Assembly: GCF_965638725.1 (NCBI RefSeq)
Contig: NC_134950.1
Span: forward strand, 169,226,853 to 169,290,852
DNA length: 64,000 nucleotides
Direction: 5' to 3'
Source: Aptenodytes patagonicus
Lineage: Eukaryota > Chordata > Aves > Sphenisciformes > Spheniscidae
Under the pieces are notes generated by a model. That model did no database searches, was not told where the DNA came from, and was given only the letters and a program-made list of their open reading frames with translations. Positions 1 to 12,501 of the stretch are shown here, piece by piece; within the stretch, counting starts at the first letter, position 1, and every line of letters begins with the position of its first letter. The position numbers and the translations under genes are program-made.

Positions 1-2738
1 GAATTCTTTAAAGGTGCCAATAACTTCACCCAACCTAGTGCTGAACAAGAATGGATTTTCATCCATCATCTATGTCAATGACCAGCCGGAGTGCACGGAG
101 CTCTGCCTGGGGATGGACGAGGAGCCGACCGAGAGCTTATGGGTCAGGATTAAAGGGAGGGCAGGGACAGGTGACATTACGGCGGGGTCTGCTACAGGCC
201 ACCTGACCAGGAAGACCGAGCAGATGAGGCCCTCTACAGACAGATAGGAGCAGCCTCACGCTCACAAGCCCCGGTCCTCATGGGGGACTTCAACCACCCC
301 AACGTCTGTTGGAGGGACAACACGGCACGGCATGAGCAATCCGAGAGGTTCCTGGAATGCGTCAATGATAACTTCCTTCTCCAAGTGGTAGAGGAGCCAA
401 CGAGGAGAGGTGCTCTGCTGGACCTTGTTCTCACCAACAAGGAGGGGCTGGTGGGGAATGTGAAGCTCAAGGGCAGCCTGGGCTGCAGCGACCATGAAAT
501 GGTGGAGTTCAAGATCCTGAGGGCACCGAGGAGGGCGCACAGCAAGCTCACTACCCTGGACGTCACGAGAGCAGACTTTGGCCTCTTCAGGGACCTGCTT
601 GGCAGAGTGCCAGGGGACAAAGCCCTGCAGGGAAGAGGGGCCCAAGAAAGCTGGGTAATATTCAAGGATCACCTCCTCCAACCTCAGGAGCGATGCATCC
701 TAACAAAGAGGAGGCCAGGCAAAAACACCAGGAGGCCTGCATGGATGAACAAGGAGCTCCTGGACAAACTCCAACACAAAAAGGAAGCCTACAGAGGGTG
801 GAAGCAAGGACAGGTAGCCTGGGAGGAATACAGAGAAATTGTCCGAGCAGCCAGGGATCAGGTTAGGAAAGCTAAAGCCCTGACAGAATTAAATCTGGCC
901 AGGGACGTCCAGGGCAACAAGAAAAGATTCCATAGGTAGGTCGGGGATAAAAGGAAGACGAGGGAAAATGTGGGCCCTCTCCAGAATGAAACGGGAGACC
1001 TGGTTACCTGGGACACGGAGAAGGCGGAGGAACTCAATGACTTTTTTTGCCTCAGTCTTCACCAGCGAGTGCTCGAGCCTCACCGCCCAAGCCACAGAAG
1101 GCAAAGGCAGGGACTGGGAGAATGAAGAGCCGCCCACTGTGGGAGAACATCAGGTTCGAGACCATCTAAGGCACCTGGAGGTGCACAAGCCCATGGGACC
1201 CGATGAGATCCATCCGCGGGTCCTGAAGGAACTGGCAGATGAAGTTGCTTAGCCACTATCCATCGTATTTGAGAAACCGTGGCAGTCTGGTGAAGTTCCC
1301 ACTGACTGGAAAAGGGGAAACATAACCCCCATTTTTAAAAAGGGAAAAAAGGAAGACCCGGGGAACTACAGGCCAGTCAGTCTCAGCTCTGTGCCTGGCA
1401 AGATCATGGAACAGATCCTCCTGGAAGCTCTGCTAAGGCACATGGAGGACAGGGAGGTGATTCGAGACAGCCAGCATGGCTTCACCAAGGGCAAGTCCTG
1501 CCTGACCAACCTAGTGGCCTTCTATGATGGAGTGACTACATCAGTGGACATGGGAAGGGCTACAGATGTTGTCTATCTGGACTTCTGTAGGGCCTTTGAC
1601 ACGGTCCCCCACAACATCCTTCTCTCTGAACTGGAGAGGTATGGACCTGATGGGTGGACTGTCCGGTGGGTGAGGAATTGGTTAGATGGTCACATCCAGT
1701 GGGTAGTGGTCAACGGCTCAATGTCCTGTTGGGATGGAGACTGGTGACGAGTGGCATCCCGCAGGGGTCCGTATTGGGACCGGTACTGTTTAATATCTTC
1801 ATCAATGACATAGACAGCGGGATTGAGTGCACCCTCAGCAAGTTTGCAGATGACACCAAGCTGAGTGGTGCGGTCAACACGCCAGAGGGACGGGATGCCA
1901 TCCAGAGGGACCTGGACAAGCTCGAGAAGCGGGCCCCTGTGAACCTCATGAGGTTTAACACGGCCAAGGGCAAGGTCCTGGCACCTGGGTCGGGGCAACC
2001 CCCGGGATCAATACAGGCTGGGGAATGAAGGGATGGAGAGCAGCCCTGCCAAGAAGGACTTGGGGGTCCTGGTGGGTGAAAAGCTGGACATGAGCCAGCA
2101 ATGGGCGCTCACAGCCCAGAAGGCCAGTCGTATCCTGGGCTGCATCCAAAGCAGCGTGGCCAGCAGGGCGAGGGAGGGGATTCTGCCCCTCTACTCTGCT
2201 CTGGTGAGACCCCACCTGCAGTGCTGCGTCCAGCTCTGGAGCCCTCAGCATGGGAAAGACACGGACCTGTTGGAGCGGGTCCAGAGGAGGGTCACAAAAG
2301 TGATCAGGGGGATGGAACACCTCTGCTGTGAAGAAAGGCTGAGAGAGTTGGGGTTGTTCAGCCTAGAGGAGAGAAGGCTTTGGGGAGACCTTATCGCAGC
2401 CTGTCAGTACTTCAAGGGGGCTTATAAAAAAGATGGCGGCAAACTTTTTGGCAGGGCCTGTTGCGACAGGACAAGGGGGAATGGCTTTAAACTAAAGGGG
2501 GGTAGATTTAGACTAGATATAAGGAAGAAATTATTTACGCTGAGGGTGGTGAAGCACTGGCACAGGTTGCCCAGAGAGGTGGTGGCTGCCCCATGCCTGG
2601 AAACATTCCAGGTCAGGTTGGACGGGGCTCTGAGCAACCTGATCTAGTTGAAGATGTCCCTGCCCAGGGCAGGGGGGTTGGACTAGATGGCCTTTAGAGG
2701 TCCCTTCCAACCCAAACTATTCTATGATTCTATGATTC
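1..2738 (+). mobile_element. CR1 non-LTR retrotransposon, 5'-truncated by the window edge, decayed
   Basis: This is the ORF2 and 3' end of a CR1 LINE. The endonuclease part is readable at about 280-520, with the GDFN motif and the catalytic-type SDHEMVEF motif. The reverse transcriptase follows: [14 protein letters not shown] near 1576-1615, [20 protein letters not shown] near 1755-1810, and the FADDTKL catalytic box near 1843-1863. The C-terminal part is open at 2033-2647. The frame is broken repeatedly (TAG at 940-942, shifts near 1250-1390 and 1740, TGA near 2026), so no intact protein is made. The element ends with the typical CR1 tail, GGTTGGACTAGATG then tandem ATTCTATGATT, at about 2670-2738. 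The 5' end lies outside the window, so a target duplication cannot be checked. Confidence 0.95.
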
Positions 2739-5560
2739 AAACAGACATTCCTCAAGAGAAGTTTGTGGCACCAGAATACAGTCTAACAAAAGGCCTGTGT
2801 ATAGGTTTGAGGCACTGGGGCTGCTAGAATTTATTGTGGAATAATTTCAATGGCCAGAAAATTGAGAATTAAAAGGACAAAAGCATAAGCAAAGTTGCAC
2901 TGCAAAGAAATCTCCAATGATGGATTAGTTGCTCTCACCGAGCAGCTTAGAGGAACTAAAATGACACAGCTGTACTGCTCCTAATATACTTGGGCACCAA
3001 GTACCCTAAAATATTACAAGAAAAAACAGAAAACAAACTTTTTTTTTACCTTAAGGACTAGTGCATATCTGCAGTGTCAGAATGGGTGTACACATGGATT
3101 ATCATTAACAGACAAGTACCGTTTAGTTGTTTAATTCTTTGAATCACTTTTTTTTTTTTTAAAGAAAAAAGCTACCTTGCATTTGCTACCTTGCAATAAC
3201 CTAAAGGCTGCTTTTAAGAAGAGATTGTACATTTTAATTAGTGGATTGCCACTCAGAGGTTGAACTTAGCACTTACAGCTAATACTAAAGTTATATGATC
3301 TTTTATTAAAAAAAAAAATTAAAAATAAACAGCTCTGTGACACTTCCCTGGGAAGACTAGCAAACAAAAAAAAAAAAAAAAAAAGATAATGGTATTTAGC
3401 TTCTTTGCAATGCATTTATCTTCCTTCACTGTTACCTTTCAGCATCTTGTGAACCAGTGAACTACCATTTCTCCCCACCTCAAACTTCTTCTTTCTTATT
3501 AGGCAAGTGATTAAAAAAATGCAATGAGATTGATATTAGAAACGCTAACCGCATCACCATCGGTGTCAAAAGCTGCTGTGCCAGTCTGTACCAACCAACC
3601 CCCCCCCCAAAAAGGCAGTATTATGTTGCCAGCACTTGGCATTAAGGTGGAAAGAAGAGAGTGGTAAGCCTAATGTGAAATCGTTTACGCATTTCTAAGG
3701 CTGGAATAGAAACATTACAATTTCAATTGCTGTACACAAGCCATAAAATTACTAATATGAAGGAGAGAACCAATTATTTCAGTGGGTATCCCCTAGTTTC
3801 TAGACTAATGAAATAGTCTAGAAAATAATCTAGAAAATAGTCCAGTGAAATAATCATTCCCTGTTCCTCGCAATCCTCGTATCATTCATGATTTTATAGA
3901 AATCATTCCTCTGCAGAGCTGACTTATCAAAACCGAAGAGTAGTTTTATTTACTCTCCACTGACACGGAAGCTTTCAAAACCCTGTCCAGCCTCATTGCC
4001 CTTCTCTGTACCTTTAATAATTTTACTGCATTATTAAGACTGGATGATCAGAAGCGTCTGCAATAGTCAAGACTTGGGCAGAGTGGATTTCTCCAGGGGA
4101 ATAAAAATGTTTCGTGATTCAAGTAACAAAGACCCTTTGCATTCATTCAGCATCCAAAACTGCAGATTTTTTTTTTTTTTTTATATAAAATTGAACTTGA
4201 GTGCATTATATGAAGGGCACAGGACAGTAGGCTGGCGTATTTTAAAGAGTAGCTGTACGCATATTTATGCTTTCAGCAGCAGAGGTACCACTTACACTCG
4301 ACCTGTGTCTAACACTCTCTGCATTGTTCATGTTCCAGGAAATGCTCTACAGCAGCAAGCAGGATCATTATGAGCTACAGTACTGAGGGATAGGAGGCAC
4401 AGAAGGAGAGTGGGTTTTTTCCTTAAGTTTTCAATTACATATAGCAGTTTTCCATTTCATTCCCTAAACGTAGTATTCTTTCCAAATTTTAAAATGTTTT
4501 TACAGGTAAACACGCACATTTATACACACACAGACTCCCTACCTTTTTTCACAACCTCTATAGTAACTATTATACAGCAAAGAAAATCTATTGAGTTTCT
4601 AGTTATCCCATAAACTCTTCCTAAAAAGATCCGGAATCCCATTTTTTCTGCTCCATGACAATTTCAGTGTCCCAGAACACCACCATAAGATTATACCAAG
4701 AATGCTCATACCGTTTCTTTGTGCAGTCTTGAAAAGAAGTTTTTGAGCTAATATCCTCTCCACATGCTGACCAGTCACTATACAGACGGGAAGATTCTAG
4801 CGGAGGTGGCGTGCTAGTAATTGCTCCTAATAATGGGGAAAATAATTGAGTGTCCATTTTTTGTTTCTTGCTATTTACCTATGTTGAAAAGAGAAGGAAA
4901 CATTTTTAACATTAGATGTTTTGGTAAATGAGCAGTAAAAAGCAACAAAGCAGACCCTTCCTTTTATATCTTGAACTAAATATTTTTTCAGGAAAATGAA
5001 ACGTAGCTATGACAAAAGGATATAGTCTAAAACTTGCTCCCTCCCCTGCCTTAAAGTAGTCCAAATCTGACAAGTGTATGCATCTTCTAGAAATAAATAA
5101 GTAAATAAAAATTACTTACTATACAATAATAGGAATTCTCTACAGTTTTCACATTGTAGGTGTTTGCGTGTCAAGTTCACAAGCTCAGAATCTTCTAGCC
5201 TGTATGACTGGAAATGCACATGTCACAGGCATACGCATCCCTTCTGAGAAAACAAAGGGAAGAGCAATTACCCCTGCTATATCCCTGAAAACACAAAATA
5301 TTCCAGCGAAGAGCCCAGTGTAAGCAGGGAAGGACATTTGTAAACTTCGTAGAGCAAAAGGTGGATGAGAAAAAACAACCTGTCTTTAAAAGTACTGGTC
5401 CAGAAAAGACTATTATAGATAAATGACTGAATTACCATTCAAAGAATAAATAACAGGAGATCTAAGTAACATGGGGAACTGTACCTCACGAGGTATCTCA
5501 GCTAGGAATGGCCACAACAGAACCTGTGATTGACAAAGGTTTAAGCAGAATATCAGAAAC
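2739..5560. other. AT-rich non-coding stretch
   Basis: I see only A/T homopolymer runs (for example 3364-3384 and 4168-4183) and scattered stops in all frames. An open frame on the minus strand at 4621-4857 is followed on that strand by an AATAAA about 670 nt away (3946-3951), but it could not be joined in phase to a neighbouring exon and is not called as a gene. Confidence 0.5.
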
Positions 5561-6122
5561 CTGCTCTGAGTTGGAAGGGACCTCCGGGGTCATCTAGCCT
5601 AATTCTCTGCTCAGAGCAGACCCGGTTAGATCAGGCTACTCAGAAACTTGCCCAGTTGAGTTTTGAGATCCCACCACTTCTTCTCTGGGCAAATTTTTCT
5701 CATATCAAACTGCTGTCCTGGCTTAAAAAAAAAAAAATAAAAAAAAGTATTGCAAATAGACTGGACCACCTTCTCTATAACCTCCCGTAAGGCAGCTGCA
5801 CACACCTGTAAGATCTTCCCTTTCTCTTCTCCAGGCTGATCAGACCCAGCGCGCTCAGCCCCTCCTTGCACATCCCGTTCTCCAGCCCACAACCATTTTG
5901 GAAGCCTCTGTAGGACTCACTCCAGTACCCTTGTACTGGGGAGCCCCAAACTGGACACAGTGTCCAGCTGTGGGCTTACAAGAGCAGAACAGAGGGGATC
6001 CTAACAGCGCTCACCCCACCGGCTAGTCTCTTGCTAAGACAGCCCAGCATAGGGGTGGCCTTCTCTGCTGCAAGCCCACGCTGCTGATTCATGTCCAGTT
6101 TGACCACCAGGACGCTCGATCC
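5561..6122 (-). mobile_element. CR1 fragment, minus strand
   Basis: Read on the minus strand, this segment matches CR1 3' sequence from the end of the RT region towards the tail: GGTCCTGG, AACTGGACATGA, TGGGCTGTCTTAGC, CTGGAGAAGAGAAAGG, and GGTTGGAAGGGACCTC-like sequence at the left end. It carries an A/T-rich interruption at about 5726-5752. Its right part (5761-6122) is almost identical to the CR1 at 63575-63936 in the opposite orientation. Family assignment is from recognised CR1 consensus features. Confidence 0.85.
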
Positions 6123-6289
6123 CTGTTGATTAACTTCTGCAAGTTTTGACGCTGGGAGTGAAACCTCAAGCTTTCTTGAAAAAAACCCTTTTATGATAGA
6201 GAACTGAACTAGCTGCCCTTAGATTCTGATAAGTAAAGACATCCAGTCAAGATGGAGTACTTGTGGTTCTGAAAATACCATTTGGGAGA

Positions 6290-6392
6290 CTCAAAAAAAA
6301 AACCCCCACAAACAAACCCAAAAAACCCCAAACCAACAAAACCCCTAAAAAACCCACAACAACAACAAAATCCAAACCCCCCAAAAACCCCA
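6290..6392. repeat. A/C-rich low-complexity tract
   Basis: About 100 bp composed almost only of A and C (runs such as AAAAAACCCC and ACAACAACAA). Open frames across it, 6263-6496 plus and 6209-6457 minus, are composition artefacts. Confidence 0.8.
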
Positions 6393-6927
6393 GATGCATC
6401 AGTAGCTGCAAGAGGCCGTGGGATCGGATGCAGACTGGAGCTGACTGTAGCATCCACCCCTGTGCTTTACACCTTCCTGAGGAGGCCAGTAACTAAAAAC
6501 ATTGTCCTAAGGAGAACATTTAGCAGCATCTGTTCCCACCCAATTCTAGAAGCATTTCTTAGTGAACTGAGGTTCTCATAAGCACAAAGAAAACCACCAC
6601 TACATCAGTTTAAAAGAATCTATAGAGGGCATTTCCTATTTCAAGACATATTTCATTGAAGATGCTGCCTTTCAGTTTCTTTGAGTAATTCAACCCATCT
6701 CCCTGAAACAATTTCTGAATTTGTTTTGTGCTCTTGGCAAGAAAACAGTCAGCAAGCCAACTCGAAAAATAAACTTGGGGAGGGGGAGGGCGGGGGGGGG
6801 AGAAAGGAATTGCTTCCTTACAAATACTAATATATTTCATCTTCAGCCCCCAAAGAGCGCATTAAGTTGCCACCATGCTGCCTGTTAATATACGGACAGC
6901 AATGCCTGGGAGAATGGAAAGAAATTG

Positions 6928-7082
6928 CAGATTAAATGACTGGAAGTTCCAATACATTTACACACAACTAAGATCACTTCTGAGGCCATGAGACAACCCG
7001 GGGGTTGTTTGACGATCCCCAGCTTCACTTGGATGTGTCAGTCATAAAGGTTTTCAACAAAAGCAACAGGTTGAAAAAAGGT
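6928..7082 (+). repeat. Inverted repeat, left arm (155 bp)
   Basis: This 155-bp segment is the reverse complement of 9162-9316 with 5 substitutions and no indels (about 97 percent). It begins CAGATTAAATGACTGG and ends GGTTGAAAAAAGGT. The arms enclose 2079 bp that include a CR1 tail fragment. No target duplication is evident outside the arms. Confidence 0.85.
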
Positions 7083-7125
7083 GATGTTGTGCACGTCACT
7101 CCTCTAGCAAATCCCTCCTGCTAGG

Positions 7126-7219
7126 CAGGTTTGTCCCTGCCCACGGCAGGGGGGTTGGACTAGATGACCTTTAAAGGTCCCTTCCAACCCAAACTATTCT
7201 ATGATTCTATTCTATGATC
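7126..7219 (+). mobile_element. CR1 3' tail fragment, plus strand
   Basis: The segment reads TTGTCCCTGCCCACGGCAGG, then GGGGTTGGACTAGATGACC, then tandem ATTCTATGATT. It is nearly the same as the 3' end of the CR1 at 1-2738, so it is probably the same subfamily. It is truncated to about 90 bp. Confidence 0.9.
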
Positions 7220-9161
7220 TTTCCAAGTCTCTCATTGCAGACAGAGACACGGAAGGGCGCAGTGCTAGGAAGTTAACGAACAGGAATTTGCAGAGCTGCT
7301 GCTGGCGGATGTCCTGCTTGTACAACCTGGCAGCAGGAAGAGTTTTGAACGTACCGCGGAAGAAAGTGTAGTTAGCTTAATCAAAGACCCTAACATTCAC
7401 AAGCTATGCTGAACTCGGGATACCTGGCAGCTGAGGATGGACAGCAAGACCTTTTTTAGGACTATGAGGATAAAATAAACTTCTGTCACATTGTTCATTG
7501 TAAATACAACTGGAATAGGTACAAAAAAATCAGATTCTAATTTTTAGCCAGCTAAAACAAAAAAAAAGCTCTTTCATCAGGATGATCAAACTAGCCTTGG
7601 ATCAAACAAATGAAACCATTTGCTAAATCCTTTTTGAATAACTGCAGAAAGATCTCAACCATGTACTTATTAAATTCCTGAAAAGGCTAAAAAACGCAAC
7701 GTGAAAGGAACCAATGGTGCTACAGTGATGACTGGGTCCTCATACTTAAAAACATCTAAACTGATCTACTAAGCTCCCATTTTGTTGCTTCTGAGATAAA
7801 AATTGCATTGTCACTAGGAACCGTATTGCCAACTCTGTGAGACTGGTGCTTACTATCAGAGAAATACCTCTGAAGCCCTGAACAAGCCAATAGAAAACAG
7901 GGGGTTTAAGGGAAATTTACACTGTCTGACTACGGCCTTATGCATCCAGTCTGTCTAGAGCCACTTTATAAGTTTTTTTTTTTATAGGTAGAGCTTTTAA
8001 AAAGTTATTTATATCTAAATAAACTAAAAGAACAAAACTTCAATATTGATCATTTCACTCTCTCATGCCCCAGCCTTTTAACAGAGAAAATGCTAAGTTA
8101 ATTTAATTTTTCTCTCTCCCCCCTTTTCTCAAAAGTAGAACAGTACAATCTTGTTTACTACAAATCTTCAGCCAGAATTTGGTTTAGTGAAAGCTGTCAC
8201 AGACTCAGAAGATCTCCCTTCCTGGGTCTTGTCTGAAGAGCTAGTAAAGAATTATTACCCGGCCAAGTGTGCTCCTGCCGTGAGCGGGGCAGAACAACCC
8301 TTTAACACTGTAGGGCATAGTGAATTTTTTTAATAAAAAAAAAGTTTACACTGAGGGCTTATCAGTTGCAATAAACTTGTCTTACACATCCAAACAATAA
8401 CAGAAATAGAGGTAGTATCACCCTGTAGAGGCTAGACACGTATCCTGTAACACTCCATACAAGTACACTCCCAGCATCCATGTCAGTAAATAAAAAGAGA
8501 CAAGAACAACTTCCTGGCCCAGGGACTAAATGGCACGACAGCACTGGCGTGATACAGGTAAACTCTTACCCTGCAGAAAAGGAGGAGGGCGGTACCCAAA
8601 CTGCCTGCTACAAATGAGGCCTGAACCATACACAAGTATCAGTTAGGAAAGCAGTAGTGACCAAGGCCAACATTTTAGCAACAATTTAGCAGTATCACAT
8701 GCCAATGCCTGGGCCCTCCTCTTAGTCTACTAGGAAGCAACACACCAAGATAAATTATGCTCCTTGGCTCGAGTATAAAATACTTTTGCATAGACTAAAA
8801 ATAGAATCTGTAACGAATGGATTTATCTTTTACGTTCAGAGCCATTAGTCACTGTTAACGTGAATTGTGCAGGACAATGTGACTAAAGATCAGTAGAGGG
8901 GATACCTCACACACCCTAGATAAAGCCTCATCACTCAGCACTTCCAAAACACCGGAGACTGCCATTCTACCTAGTTAAACAAAATTTCAAAAGAACTGAG
9001 ACGCTCTTGTCTGTGCTTTACATATACTAACAAGTAACATACATACTAACAAGTTACAGTAAACATACATACTAACAAGTTACAGTAAAAAGGAAAAAGG
9101 GATAAAACAGTGTGTTTTAATAAACAGATTAAATGTTTTTTCAAAAACATTTTTGCATAAA
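7220..9161. other. Loop of the inverted repeat, non-coding
   Basis: AT-rich DNA with no supported gene. A pyrimidine tract ending in AAAAG sits at 8108-8135, and a 60-codon plus-strand frame lies at 8151-8333. Neither has a partner signal that would make an exon. Confidence 0.4.
9020..9088 (+). repeat. Short tandem repeat, 26-bp unit
   Basis: Two exact consecutive copies of a 26-bp unit containing ACATACTAACAAGTTACAGT occupy 9037-9062 and 9063-9088. A partial, diverged copy precedes them from about 9020. Confidence 0.85.
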
Positions 9162-9316
9162 ACCTTTTTTCAACCTGTTGCTTTTGTTGAAAACCTTTAT
9201 GACTAACACATCCAAGTGAAGGTGGGGATTGTCAAACAACCCCCGGGTTGTCTCATGGCCTCAGAAGTGATCTTAGTTGTGTGTAAACATATTGGAACTT
9301 CCAGTCATTTAATCTG
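9162..9316 (-). repeat. Inverted repeat, right arm (155 bp)
   Basis: Reverse complement of 6928-7082. The five differences are in the ACATTT/ATGTTT part (two), the ATCCCCAGC/ATCCCCACC part (two) and GTGTCAG/GTGTTAG (one). Confidence 0.85.
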
Positions 9317-12300
9317 TTTAATAAACTCCTGCAGTTTGCTTTAGTTTCAAAATTCTTCACTGAATTTCAGATACAGTGATAACCTCCATAAGCGGCTTGG
9401 CAAAGAAAGGACTGCCTGCAGAGGCACAGACGTGTTTCGCTCAGAATTCCAACCTTAAAAATCAATGAATGAAATGCTGTCTCAAAAAAACAAACAAACA
9501 AAAAAAAATCAAATGACAACTCCTACAGTCTTCAGTAGGGCTTTTACTTCATTCTTTCCACCCCACAAATCATGGGAAAGCCACTGCTCTCACTAAATTA
9601 CCTCTCAACAACAAAAAACTTACCAGATCTAAAACCTAGATATGTTATCTCGATGGATTTTTTTTTCTTTCAAAGCATAACAAGACACAGCTGCTGTTCT
9701 TTCCCGTAAAATGGAAATGTGCATGTACTAAACATTCTCCCTGCATACGAAACTGAATGCACTTTTTTCCAAGACATCTAACACTGTTATTAAATCACAT
9801 CTTGTGTTCAAATGCACACAGAGGGCTTTTAACTTCTGTACAGAGCTCATCACAACTGAGGAGTAAGCAAACTGAAGCATTTACCAAAAACATTCACTAT
9901 TTCCACAAGCCTCATTCAGTTCTTTGTATTTAGAAGCTCTTCCAAAGTTTCTTTTGTTTGAGGAGAAATAAATTAGTAGAACTTCATCAGTATAATGGTA
10001 ACATTTCAACAATAAACATATATGAAACTAAATAGTATCAAAACTATTAGGCACTGATATTGTTATGGTACCTGCGACACGAGTCCTGTGCTCCACTACA
10101 CACCAACTCATGTTTTGCTACCCGGCTCCTTCGTGCTTCTGCTTTGTCCAGGCTGCTTGCTAAAGATTTGCTGTTACTACACACACCGTTTCACTGCTCC
10201 AGCAGTGAGGGCAAAGACCTTGAGGAAGGCTGTTACTCCCTCACTCCTCTTCCTGCTATCCTCCCATTCACCAAGCGCCAAGCCAGCACAGCTGCCAGGC
10301 ATGTAGAGGCAGATGAAATCTACAGATCTTGGTAAAGGACCTGATGATCAGTAAGTTGCATTGGGAACAGAGGATCCCGCATGGCAGAGATCTCGGAACT
10401 GCTGAGGTTGGGAGGGACCTTTGGAGTCAAGGCCCCTGCTCAGAGCAGGTTGCTCAGGACCTTTTGCAGTCAGGTCCTGAGCACTGCCAAGGATGAACAG
10501 GACAGGAGACGCACAGAAGTGCCAGTGTGCCCCCGCTGTACCTTCAGACATGAAGATACGAAACAAATTTTCCATGGAGGGAGGTTTCTGCCTCACCACC
10601 ACTGCTTGGGATGGGCAGCTAGGAGACAGAGATCTATGATCTTCTGAAAATCCTCTGTCCGAAGATTTAACAGCACTGTGAATACAGAAGACTCAAATAT
10701 TACTTCTCATTACTGGAAATGTTTTGTTTCATGTGCTGTCCAGCTAAGTACTGGAAACAGTTCAAGACTGCAACCGCCTATTCTGAGATGGTAACAGCTG
10801 CTGACAGAGCAGTGAAGGCCCCTCAAGCAGAGTGGAAGGAGTTTTAGGGATTTTCAGAGACCACTACATTATGCCAATTGTGTGAAACGTTTGCAGTGAT
10901 GTTATGTATATCTGGGGTACCTTGCTGACCTACAGTCTTAGAGGACACAGACTAAGAAATTCAACAGGGCTTCACTCTCCTCCTGTTTGGATGTGAGAAC
11001 AGTCTACAGCTTCTATCAGACTAACAATTCTCTGAAAGGATATATTATAAGCTAAAAAATAATGTAATCAGAGCTAAATATTTGCTTCATTACGTAATTA
11101 GAAGAAATTACTTTTATTGACATATACATAAAGTCCCATCTGACAGAAAGTTCTTGATTTTCCAAAAAGCAGTTGAGCTAAATTAGGAAAAAGCCTTTTT
11201 ACAGTCAGTTATCCTAAAACTGCAGGAACTCACTGCTACAGAGCACTGCTCCCAGATGCTTTTTATAAACATCTATCACAACGACAGTAAATGACAGCAC
11301 TGCACAGTATTATTACTTCTATACTGAGTGTATTCTTCTCTGATTTCTTGGCAGGATAAATATTTCCTGTTTATTTCTTGTTTTTCTTGGCAAGATAAAG
11401 CAAATGTAAGAAAAAGCATCGTTTGGGGTTTTTGACTTAAGACTTCTAATGACGCCTACCTACAGCCATCTTAATCTATAGCACACTGAAACAGGTTAAC
11501 CCATTCAGAATGCACTGCTATTAATTCTCTGAAACTAGAGGGTATTTAAAAAAAAAATCAGAATTCTATAAATTGCCTTCTTGGGTTACCTGGGAAACTA
11601 ACCAGCAGAAGTAAACAGGTGACAGGGATATGTAAAACACTCAAACCAAGGGAGAAAATAGGTCAGTTATTCAGATATCTCTTAATATCAGGGACAAAAC
11701 CATAAAAACAGCAGATTACTGGAGACTTCCTTCTAAATCCTAATTTCATATCATCGAAAGGGCTTGTTGCAGCAGCAAAGGGCAACGTTCCTTTTCAGCA
11801 GTCAAAGAACTAAGAAACTTTTCTTCTGAGAAAAAGGAATCAAGTCTGTCAGACCTCTCTTAGACAGCTGGGTCAAAATCATATAAAAAAAGCACCACTT
11901 AAGGTGGGGTGCAGGAGAAGAAGTATATTTATGAGATGTTTGCTCAATATATGGGTTCTATAGCCCAAGTACCATTAAGAACACTCATGGGCTACTGGGC
12001 CATTTCTTTTGTTTGTTTTAAACGCTAGCATCTAAATACATTCATTTCATATAATCAAAGATTTTTTTTGTCCATGGTAACTTCCAGCAGTTGTTCTTCA
12101 GAAGACTTTGTGGTTAAGTCTCACGAATGCCCTTGACAAGGGGCGCTCAAAGCCAGACTGAATGAGGAACGGCTGACTTCCACGAATAGAGGATTACTCT
12201 CCTGTACCAACATAGACAGTGAAAGCTGCTCCATCTGTAATGTAGCATTCTCTTCGGGTGTTGGGTTTTTTTTGTTATGTGGTTATTCAGTACATTTAGT

Positions 12301-12369
12301 TAGAAAAACCAACATATCATACAAGTATTTATTTCTGTTCACCTAAACAAAATCACTTTTTGGACTCAC
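9317..12369. other. AT-rich non-coding stretch
   Basis: Apart from the CR1 remnant listed separately, I see no gene, long repeat or RNA gene here. Confidence 0.4.
10385..10600 (-). mobile_element. Old CR1 fragment, minus strand
   Basis: On the plus strand the order GAGGTTGGGAGGGACCTTTGG, CCCCTGCTCAGAGCAGG, TTGCTCAGGACC, AGTCAGGTCCTGAGCA matches the reversed CR1 3' region. Divergence is high and the right boundary is uncertain. Confidence 0.6.
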
Positions 12370-12501
12370 CTGTGACTTGTAATGACCAGGGGTGGCACTT
12401 TGTTTGACCATGTCCTTGTTATCAGTATACAAGTTCTCTTCTCTGAAGTATGCAGCATTGCCGTGCAAGCAGAAATTTAGATTCTTGAGGACAGACTTAG
12501 C
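12370..12501 (-). other. Candidate coding exon on the minus strand, gene unknown
   Basis: On the minus strand a T-rich tract and AAATAG precede 132 nt open in one frame (44 codons, no stop). They are followed by a strong donor, CACAG then GTGAGTCC. The frame begins AKSVLKNLNF and ends ATPGHYKSQ. I do not recognise the peptide. An open frame of this length is not rare by chance, and no neighbouring exon could be joined to it with certainty, so this is an inference from splice signals only. Confidence 0.22.

Noticed and set aside
4621-5208. Two apparent minus-strand exons with good-looking splice sites (5120-5208 and 4621-4860), possibly the end of a gene
   Set aside because: The first ends one base into a codon. 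Joining it to either acceptor before the second gives an early stop, and the long acceptor choice has stops in all frames. The model fails, so no gene is called.
8574-8630. Short minus-strand exon candidate encoding a hydrophobic stretch before GGTAAGAG
   Set aside because: Three different acceptor and frame choices fit equally, the exon is under 60 nt and nothing around supports it.
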